Part shown: positions 7,078 through 11,221 of the stretch, piece after piece
How positions within the stretch are numbered: the first letter of the stretch is position 1
How the letters are laid out: every line of letters begins with the position of its first letter
DNA from: an uncultured Lysobacteraceae bacterium
GTDB lineage: Bacteria > Pseudomonadota > Gammaproteobacteria > Xanthomonadales > Xanthomonadaceae
Assembly (NCBI GenBank): GCA_937897645.1
Contig: CALCNV010000028.1
Location: 1-12,035, forward strand
Direction: 5' to 3'
DNA length: 12,035 nt
Translations under genes and position numbers: made by a program
The notes under the pieces: model-generated
What the model was told of the DNA's origin: nothing
Database searches by the model: none
What the model saw: only the letters and a program-made list of their open reading frames with translations

Positions 7078-7142
7078 TGTGGGAGGGGCTTCAGCCCCGA
7101 CAGATTTTCGCGAAAAGCGTCGGGGCTGAAGCCCCTCCCACA
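7078..7142. repeat. Long inverted repeat at the host/integron boundary
   Basis: Perfect 24-bp arms (7078-7101 and 7119-7142), beginning TGTGGGAGGGGCTTCAGCCC, flank 17 bp. That spacer contains a further palindrome TTTTCGCGAAAA (7105-7116), so nearly the whole element can pair. Its sequence differs from the other repeats in the window. It lies between the convergent acyltransferase and intI genes and could act as a two-way terminator; it also looks like a dispersed REP-type element. Confidence 0.8.
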
Positions 7143-7172
7143 GGTTCCGCATCAATTCGCCGCACGAATGCC

Positions 7173-8183
7173 TCAATGATCCAACGGGCTCAACACGCCA
7201 TTCGCGCCGCGTCCCAATACGTGCGTGTAGATCTGCGTGGTGGCGACGTCCTTGTGGCCCATCAGCTCCTGCACGGTGCGGATGTCCTGGCCTGATTCCA
7301 GCAGGTGGGTGGCGAACGAGTGGCGCAAGGTGTGGCAGGTCGCGGGTTTGTCGATACCGGCCTTGCTGCGCGCGTTCTTCACCGCGCGCTGCAAAACGCT
7401 TTCGTCCACATGGTGGCGGCGCAGCTGCGCGCTGCGTGGATCCCGCGAGTGGCGTGGTGACGGGAACACGTATTGCCACGCAAGTTCAGTGGCCGCGTTG
7501 GGATACTTGCGGTGCAGTGCGTGCGGAAGGTAGACCGTCCCGGCGCCGATGGCCAGGTCCTGTGCATGCTGGATGCGCACGCGTTCGATTTGCTCGCGCA
7601 GTCGTTCGCGAAGGCGTTGTGGCAGCGGCACCCTGCGGTCCTTGCCGCCCTTGCCGTTGCGCACGCAAATCTCGCGACGGTCGAAGTCCACGTCCTGCAC
7701 GCGCAGGCGGATGCATTCCATCAAACGCATGCCGGTGCCGTAGAGCAGGGCGCCCATCAGCCACACCTGGCCATCCAGCATCGCCAGCAGGCGCGTGACC
7801 TCGCTGCGTGACAACACGACCGGCACACGCTGCGGGCGTTTGGCGCGCACCACCGATTCCATCCACGGCAGGTCGATGCCCAGCACTTCGCGGTACAGGA
7901 ACAGCAGCGCGGACAAGGCCTGGTTTTGCGTGCTGGCGGCCACGTCGTCGTCGGTGGCCAGTCGCGACAGGAAGGCTTCCACTTCCATCGCGCCCAGCTC
8001 GCGCGGGTGGCGCTTGCCGTTGGCCAAGATGAAGCGCCTGGCCCAGTCGCGATACGCGCGTTCCGTGCGAATGCTGTAGTGCTTCACCCGACAGCGCTCG
8101 GTCAATTGCTCCAGCAGCCGAGGCGCCCGTGCTTGCTGGTTTCCAGTGCCGGATATCACGGCATCTTCGGGGCGATACGACAT
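7173..8183 (-). CDS. intI: Integron integrase IntI (tyrosine recombinase)
   Basis: The ATG at 8183 gives 336 residues, close to IntI1 (337). The N-terminal SAM-like domain (HYSIRTERAYRDWARRFI) is followed by a catalytic domain with Arg153 (TGMRLME), Lys in GKGGKDRR, His284 and Arg287 (HTLRHSFATH), His310 (LMGHKD) and nucleophile Tyr319 (TQIYTHV). The segment LHRKYPNAATELAWQYVFPS, between the Lys and His boxes, is the extra helix that marks IntI and separates it from XerC/D. All key residues are present, so the enzyme looks active. It would recombine attI and attC to insert or excise cassettes. It is divergent from the cassettes. An in-frame start at 8231 would add 16 residues of poor IntI resemblance. 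No clear LexA site was found upstream. Confidence 0.96.
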   Translation of the reverse strand: MSYRPEDAVISGTGNQQARAPRLLEQLTERCRVKHYSIRTERAYRDWARRFILANGKRHPRELGAMEVEAFLSRLATDDDVAASTQNQALSALLFLYREVLGIDLPWMESVVRAKRPQRVPVVLSRSEVTRLLAMLDGQVWLMGALLYGTGMRLMECIRLRVQDVDFDRREICVRNGKGGKDRRVPLPQRLRERLREQIERVRIQHAQDLAIGAGTVYLPHALHRKYPNAATELAWQYVFPSPRHSRDPRSAQLRRHHVDESVLQRAVKNARSKAGIDKPATCHTLRHSFATHLLESGQDIRTVQELMGHKDVATTQIYTHVLGRGANGVLSPLDH

Positions 8184-8278
8184 ACAGCCTCGCAAATGCC
8201 GGATTAGTCCGAAGCATCGGCGCCACCGCACTCAATAGAAATCAGGTAACCCACTGATCTCGCGTAGGAATACCCCGA

Positions 8279-8308
8279 TTGACTCCCGCCCGCCACACCC
8301 CCCACTAT
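8279..8308 (+). promoter_or_regulatory. Weak candidate cassette promoter
   Basis: TTGACT (8279-8284, 5 of 6 to the -35 consensus) is followed after 18 bp by CACTAT (8303-8308, only 3 of 6 to the -10). It lies between intI and the attI crossover and points into the array, where a Pc promoter is expected. The -10 is poor, so this is a tentative call. Confidence 0.3.
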
Positions 8309-8316
8309 CCCTTATC

Positions 8317-8332
8317 ACCCCTGTTTAGGGGT
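8317..8332. repeat. Short perfect inverted repeat beside the attI crossover
   Basis: ACCCCT-GTTT-AGGGGT forms a 6-bp stem with a 4-base loop, ending 10 bp before the attI crossover. It could be a structural part of attI or affect transcripts entering the array. It is not followed by a U-tract. Confidence 0.5.
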
Positions 8333-8352
8333 CTACTTAAAGTTAGCGCTCT

Positions 8353-8784
8353 ATGGCTGCATGGATTCGTACTGGCCTTAGCATTGCCCTAGGCGTTTCA
8401 ATCTGGGGGGCCGTTTCGTGGGCACTTAAGCAACCTGCCACCACAGTCTCCGTCTCTACAGAGTTCTGGATTGACTTCAGCAAAGTTGTCGGTTCCAACT
8501 TGCAATGGATGTTTCTCAACCTTGCTCCGTGGCTCATCGTTGGGATCACGGCCGCTCATCGTCCTGTTATCTCTGGCGCTGCAGCAGCCTTCATTACCAG
8601 CCTGATTTATAGCTACGTTCGTTCCGGTTGGGTTCCTTTGGAGTATTACTCAACCTATGTAATTTCTTCCTTGGGGCTGGCGCTCGTCTTTAGCTGTTAT
8701 GGTGCAGCTGGGGCGGCTTTAGGAGTGGTCCTAGAGCGCGCTAACAATTCATTCAAGCCGAGCCCGCATCAGGGCGGCGCCTAA
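8353..8784 (+). CDS. Cassette 1: small multispanning membrane protein of unknown function
   Basis: The product has 143 residues and about four hydrophobic segments (roughly 7-25, 52-68, 72-88 and 101-127), so it is probably an inner-membrane protein; I do not recognise a family. The ATG is 10 bp from the cassette start and has no Shine-Dalgarno sequence. The frame runs past the R'' box into attC1, so about the last 15 residues (ending NNSFKPSPHQGGA) are encoded by the recombination site and not by the cassette's own gene. That tail is a recurring feature of cassettes with this attC type. Codon use is more AT-rich than the host genes, which suggests an outside origin. Confidence 0.75.
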   Translation: MAAWIRTGLSIALGVSIWGAVSWALKQPATTVSVSTEFWIDFSKVVGSNLQWMFLNLAPWLIVGITAAHRPVISGAAAAFITSLIYSYVRSGWVPLEYYSTYVISSLGLALVFSCYGAAGAALGVVLERANNSFKPSPHQGGA

Positions 8785-8850
8785 GTGCACGCCTTCGGCT
8801 AGCACTCAGTCGCCGCCCCGCTGCGGGCCGGCTTAATTCAGGCGTTAGGC
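8739..8850 (+). repeat. attC: attC site 1 (end of cassette 1)
   Basis: R'' is CGCTAAC (8739-8745), L''/L' are TTCAAGCCG and CGGCTTAA, and R' is GTTAGGC (8844-8850, crossover after G8844). The arms fold on each other as one long imperfect stem with a few unpaired bases. The centre has GGGCGGCG pairing with CGCCGCCC and a small AGTGC...GCACT stem. The centre is nearly identical to that of attC3. Confidence 0.93.
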
Positions 8851-8867
8851 CTCAAGAGCAAATTCAA

Positions 8868-9140
8868 ATGCGCGCCGTGATTTTCCTACTGGCTCTACTT
8901 GCTCTTGTATCGGCGTTACTCTTCGTTCCTGTCCGATTTGCTCTAAACTTTGAGTTATTCGGTAATCCTGTTGTTTCATCCAATGGCAAATGGCTTGGGC
9001 CAACTCCTCGCGACTCCAAGGCATGCACCTCCGATGTGGGCAAAGTGAATGTCTGGACTTGCGCCGACACTTCCATATTCAAGAAGCATGAGTACGGCTG
9101 TAAGACCTGGCTCCGACAGTTTGGGTACCTTGAGGCCTAA
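8868..9140 (+). CDS. Cassette 2: small exported or membrane-anchored protein of unknown function
   Basis: The 90-residue product begins with a strong hydrophobic segment (MRAVIFLLALLALVSALLF, about 3-20), either a signal peptide without a clear cleavage site or an N-terminal anchor. The remainder is hydrophilic with three cysteines (ACTS, WTCAD, YGCKTW), which could form disulphides outside the cytoplasm. No known domain is recognised. The stop codon TAA (9138-9140) lies within the R'' box of attC2, so the recombination site ends the gene. The start is 24 bp from the cassette start. Confidence 0.7.
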   Translation: MRAVIFLLALLALVSALLFVPVRFALNFELFGNPVVSSNGKWLGPTPRDSKACTSDVGKVNVWTCADTSIFKKHEYGCKTWLRQFGYLEA

Positions 9141-9249
9141 CAATTCATTCAAGCCGAACCCGCATCAGGCTCCCTAACTTCGGTTGGTTCTGGGTACTAT
9201 CGGCTTCGGTGCCAATCCAGTGCGGGTCGGCTTAATTCAGGCGTTAGGC
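9135..9249 (+). repeat. attC: attC site 2 (end of cassette 2)
   Basis: R'' is GCCTAAC (9135-9141) and R' is GTTAGGC (9243-9249, crossover after G9243). The outer arms match the other sites. The centre (about 9165-9220, with TACTATCGGCTTCGGTGCCA) differs from attC1/3 but closely matches attC4. R'' and the bases before it are complementary to the first 13 bases of cassette 2 (GTTAGGCCTCAAG). Confidence 0.93.
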
Positions 9250-9254
9250 GTCAC

Positions 9255-9632
9255 ATGAAGAATTTTTGCGCCCTTCTAACAGCACTGGTTGCGTCTGCCG
9301 TAGTCGTGGGCTGCGTACACTCTCCCGATTTTCCACAAGTGGATCGCTCGTTCAATTATCAGCCGACAGATTTTGAGAAGCGAGTTGGCTACCCGCCCTG
9401 CAAAACTTCCGTGCCGTTGACTCACAACGAAGCACTTCGAGCAGCTGAGCTAATCGGCGTCTCCAATTTAGATCAAAGTTCGGATTGGTCCGAGATGATC
9501 GCTATTTCGGAGAGTGGTGACCAATTGCGATACGTGTGGTGCATACCAAAAGGCCCTGGTGGCGTCGTGTTTTTTGCTCTGTATCGAGGAGTCAATGTGA
9601 TCAAAGAAGTGCATTTTGTGATGCTTGACTAG
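9255..9632 (+). CDS. Cassette 3: putative lipoprotein of unknown function
   Basis: The 125-residue product has a short N-terminus with one Lys, a hydrophobic stretch (about 5-18) and a lipobox-like VVGC with Cys20, so it is probably a lipoprotein processed by signal peptidase II. The mature protein has Cys49 and Cys near 95 (YVWCIPKG), which might pair in the periplasm. I do not recognise the fold. The ATG is 11 bp from the cassette start, and the AGGCG of the crossover core lies about 4 nt upstream, so the recombination core may serve as a weak Shine-Dalgarno sequence. The stop is 14 bp before the attC3 R'' box. Confidence 0.75.
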   Translation: MKNFCALLTALVASAVVVGCVHSPDFPQVDRSFNYQPTDFEKRVGYPPCKTSVPLTHNEALRAAELIGVSNLDQSSDWSEMIAISESGDQLRYVWCIPKGPGGVVFFALYRGVNVIKEVHFVMLD

Positions 9633-9646
9633 GGTGTGCGGGTGAC

Positions 9647-9763
9647 GCCTAACAATTCATTCAAGCCGAGCCCACATCAGGGCGGCGCCTAAGTGCACGC
9701 CTTCGGCTATATTCGCACTCAGTCGCCGCCCTGCTGCGGGCCGGCTTAATTCAGGCGTTAGGC
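9647..9763 (+). repeat. attC: attC site 3 (end of cassette 3)
   Basis: R'' is GCCTAAC (9647-9653) and R' is GTTAGGC (9757-9763, crossover after G9757). It is nearly identical to attC1, with a TATTC insertion in the apical loop and a few substitutions. The twelve bases GTTAGGCGTCAC that open cassette 3 are the exact reverse complement of the bases ending at this R''. Confidence 0.93.
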
Positions 9764-10054
9764 GGCAATTGACCAATCTTGTTCGGCAGTTCCTGCTTCG
9801 GGTCGGTCGTGTGAAGTATTTACTGTTGGCTTCGGTGGCAATCCGCTTCCAGCGTTCCGGGTAACGCTCCGCATCTTGGTTGCTGACACTGTTCGGCTAG
9901 CGGTGACGGCGGGGCACCAGGCATTTTGATAAACCGGCAATTGTCGCCTAACAATTCATTCAAGCCGAACCCGCATCAGGTTCGCTAACTTCGGGTCGTT
10001 CTGGGTACTATCGACTTCGGTGCCAACCCAAGGCGGGTCGGCTTAATTCAGGCG
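9758..10054 (+). other. Cassette 4: gene cassette without a convincing ORF
   Basis: This 297-bp cassette has no ATG-started plus-strand ORF of useful length. TTG at 9769 gives only 32 codons, and another plus frame is open for about 55 codons but has no start near its beginning. A 60-codon minus-strand ORF (9940-9758) ends in a stop made by the crossover core and looks like chance. Within it, 9821-9844 matches the attC2 centre (9195-9218) at 21 of 24 bases, and CTTCGGGTCG (9796-9805) equals a decamer of attC4, so it may contain a decayed attC centre. It could be a non-coding or regulatory cassette; no clear promoter is seen. Confidence 0.65.
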
Positions 10055-10060
10055 TTAGGT
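9946..10060 (+). repeat. attC: attC site 4 (end of cassette 4)
   Basis: R'' is GCCTAAC (9946-9952) and R' is GTTAGGT (10054-10060, crossover after G10054). The centre belongs to the same type as attC2 (TACTATCGACTTCGGTGCCA). The cassette 4 start GTTAGGCGGCAATTG matches the reverse complement of its own end in 14 of 15 bases. Confidence 0.93.
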
Positions 10061-10073
10061 GGCCATGCAAACT

Positions 10074-10487
10074 ATGTCGGCAGCTAGGATCTACGCTGAT
10101 TTCAATGGGCTAGTTCGCGGCGTCAAAGACCCGAACAAAACGGCCGTGGTGCTGGACACATTTGGATCACTTCGAGACCTGGCGAATGCCGGGATATTTT
10201 TGAAAGAAGGCTTGCCATTAATCGCCGTCGATTGGTCTGATGACGAAGAAGATCTAGAGGGGCATGGGACAGCCCAATTCGATTCCACCGAGCGATGGTG
10301 GATCGTCGAATTTGACGCACAAGGCGTAAGGTACGTCCCTGCTGGAAACAGGGATACGGTGAGTGAGTTCTTGTGCGTGCATTGCAGACAACTAGTCCCT
10401 GGACTTACGGCGCAGTTGGTTTTTCAATCTGGTGCAGAGTGCCCTGCCTGTGGCACAAGTGTGTTGGCGCCGCTGGCACAGCCATAG
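10074..10487 (+). CDS. Cassette 5: hypothetical protein with C-terminal zinc ribbon
   Basis: From the ATG at 10074 the product has 137 residues. It is soluble, with no signal peptide. An acidic patch WSDDEEDLEG sits near the middle, and the C-terminus has CVHC (101-104) and CPAC (123-126), a CxxC-x18-CxxC pattern typical of a zinc ribbon. I do not recognise the N-terminal region (MSAARIYADFNGL). The start is uncertain. ATG 10074 has AGGTGG (10057-10062) 11 nt upstream. ATG 10065 is also in frame, as is GTG 10059, which would lie inside the crossover core. The stop is 5 bp before the attC5 R'' box. Confidence 0.72.
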   Translation: MSAARIYADFNGLVRGVKDPNKTAVVLDTFGSLRDLANAGIFLKEGLPLIAVDWSDDEEDLEGHGTAQFDSTERWWIVEFDAQGVRYVPAGNRDTVSEFLCVHCRQLVPGLTAQLVFQSGAECPACGTSVLAPLAQP

Positions 10488-10492
10488 TGGCC

Positions 10493-10582
10493 ACCTAACA
10501 ATTCATTCAAGCCGAGCCCGCATCGTTACGGCATCAATCGGATAGTTGGCCTGGGCGGGCCGGCTTAATTCAGGCGTTAGGC
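10493..10582 (+). repeat. attC: attC site 5 (end of cassette 5, short type)
   Basis: R'' is ACCTAAC (10493-10499) and R' is GTTAGGC (10576-10582, crossover after G10576). At 90 bp it is the shortest site, with a centre unlike the other two types (TTACGGCATCAATCGGATAG). The R'' base change relative to the other sites is matched in the start of the same cassette (GTTAGGTGGCCA), not in the next one. Confidence 0.92.
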
Positions 10583-10597
10583 GGCAGGACAGATTTC

Positions 10598-10858
10598 ATG
10601 GCTAACCTAAAATCGTTCCTGTTTTCGTCGCGCTTACGTTTCGTGCTGGTCACTGGTCTATTTTGGTCTGCACCCTTAGCGGCCTTCTTTCTGTTCAACA
10701 CATACAACAGCGGTCAACTGAGCTTCGACAGTGCATTTCTTATTGTCATTATTTGCGCCGTGGCGGGTACAGCTTGGTCACTGGCGATGTGGTTCACGGT
10801 CGTAGTTCCGCTTCTCCGCAAGTATCCTGTTAAAGATCCCAAGAGTCGCAGACCTTGA
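10598..10858 (+). CDS. Cassette 6: small two-pass membrane protein of unknown function
   Basis: The 86-residue product has two strongly hydrophobic segments (about 15-34 and 46-72) and a basic C-terminus (LRKYPVKDPKSRRP). It is probably an inner-membrane protein; the family is not recognised. The ATG has AGGA (10586-10589) 8 nt upstream, the best Shine-Dalgarno sequence in the array. The cassette start GTTAGGCGGCAGGAC is present at 10576-10590, but no attC follows the stop; the IS3-family element begins within about 20-30 bp. The coding sequence appears complete, while the cassette itself is truncated. Confidence 0.7.
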   Translation: MANLKSFLFSSRLRFVLVTGLFWSAPLAAFFLFNTYNSGQLSFDSAFLIVIICAVAGTAWSLAMWFTVVVPLLRKYPVKDPKSRRP

Positions 10859-10879
10859 GGGGTTCTACCCCGATTCTGC

Positions 10880-10921
10880 GGACACTTTCACTAAGACCCA
10901 TACTGGGTAAAAGGAGTGTCC
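10880..10921 (+). promoter_or_regulatory. Leader hairpin covering the orfA ribosome binding site
   Basis: GGACACT (10880-10886) and AGTGTCC (10915-10921) are perfect 7-bp inverted arms. Between them ACCCA-TAC-TGGGT forms a second stem. The right outer arm overlaps the Shine-Dalgarno AAGGAG (10911-10916) and ends right at the orfA ATG. In transcripts that enter from the integron side, the full hairpin could hide the ribosome binding site, as is known for leader structures of some other IS elements. The effect is inferred. Confidence 0.5.
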
Positions 10922-11221
10922 ATGTCCAAGCGCAAGCGTTACAGCCCTGAGTACAAGCACGAACTCGTCGAGTTGGTCAGCCGCTCGAAGTCCAGTTGCC
11001 GGAAGATTGCCTTGGAGGTTGGGGTATCCCCAGCCCTTCTGACCCGGTGGGTGCGGGAGGCAGAGGCCGGCGGGACAAAGGCCTTCCCCGGGGGCGGAAC
11101 ACCAAGAGATGAAGAACTCGCCCGCATCAAGCGTGAACTGGCGCGGGTGACGAAGGAGAGGGATTTTTTAAGAGACGCGGCAGCGTACTTCGCGAAGCAA
11201 TCACCGAACGGTACGCGGTGA
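10922..11221 (+). CDS. IS3-family transposase OrfA
   Basis: The 99-residue product has an N-terminal helix-turn-helix (about 20-46, SSCRKIALEVGVSPALLTRW) that would bind the IS ends. A leucine-rich coiled segment (ELARIKRELARVTKERDFL) for multimerisation leads into the family-typical AAAYFAK. AAGGAG lies 5 nt before the ATG at 10922; a GTG at 10916 is in frame but overlaps that site. A -1 shift at T TTT TTA (11164-11170) joins it to OrfB to make the OrfAB transposase. Without the shift, translation ends at TGA 11219-11221. Confidence 0.92.
   Translation: MSKRKRYSPEYKHELVELVSRSKSSCRKIALEVGVSPALLTRWVREAEAGGTKAFPGGGTPRDEELARIKRELARVTKERDFLRDAAAYFAKQSPNGTR
11164..11170 (+). promoter_or_regulatory. 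Programmed -1 ribosomal frameshift heptamer
   Basis: In the orfA frame the codons read GAT TTT TTA, so the heptamer is T TTT TTA, the X XXY YYZ form of a -1 slippery site. After slipping, translation continues AAG AGA CGC in the orfB frame, which is open to the window end. AAGGAG lies 5 nt upstream, but it also encodes the conserved Lys-Glu, so a stimulatory role is uncertain. Confidence 0.75.

Larger units (their letters stand above)
8279..8348 (+). other. attI: attI recombination region (crossover G8342/T8343)
   Basis: The sequence AAAG-TTAGCG at 8339-8348 matches the attI/cassette junction pattern (attI1 ends AAAG before TTAGGC). The first cassette starts at T8343; this is confirmed because its first bases GTTAGCG are the reverse complement of the R'' box CGCTAAC (8739-8745) that ends the same cassette. 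The outer limit of attI is not visible; I took roughly 65 bp upstream by analogy. The region between intI and the crossover is 159 bp, has no ORF, and holds a 6-bp hairpin at 8317-8332. Confidence 0.7.
7173..10858. mobile_element. Chromosomal integron: intI, attI and six gene cassettes
   Basis: intI (minus strand) is followed by an attI region and cassettes C1 8343-8844, C2 8845-9243, C3 9244-9757, C4 9758-10054, C5 10055-10576 and C6 10577 onward (truncated). Each cassette begins with TTAG after a crossover G. The first bases are the reverse complement of the R'' end of the same cassette, for 12-15 bp in C2-C5 (one mismatch in C4). attC sites are homogeneous, sharing AACAATTCATTCAAGCCGA on the left and CGGCTTAATTCAGGCGTTAG on the right, as in sedentary chromosomal integrons. 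All cassette ORFs point away from intI. There is no resistance gene. The array is cut by an IS3-family element after C6, so more cassettes may lie beyond the window. Confidence 0.93.

Noticed and set aside
8184..8260. Search for a LexA/SOS box controlling intI
   Set aside because: Neither a CTGT-N8-ACAG site nor the TTAG...CTAA form recalled for Xanthomonadaceae was found near the intI start. CGGATTAGTCCG (around 8198-8209) has 4-bp arms only and was not accepted.
9758..9940. 60-codon minus-strand ORF in cassette 4
   Set aside because: Its stop is formed by the crossover core, its composition looks random, and it opposes the direction of all other cassette genes; treated as chance.
8739..10582. 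CRISPR-like array of regularly spaced repeats
   Set aside because: The repeats are 90-117 bp, internally palindromic, spaced by whole genes and bounded by GTTRRRY cores, so they are attC sites and not CRISPR.
10859..10871. GGGGT-TCT-ACCCC hairpin just after the cassette 6 stop as a terminator
   Set aside because: The stem is only 5 bp with a 3-base loop and no U-tract, and it may straddle the IS insertion point; support is too weak.
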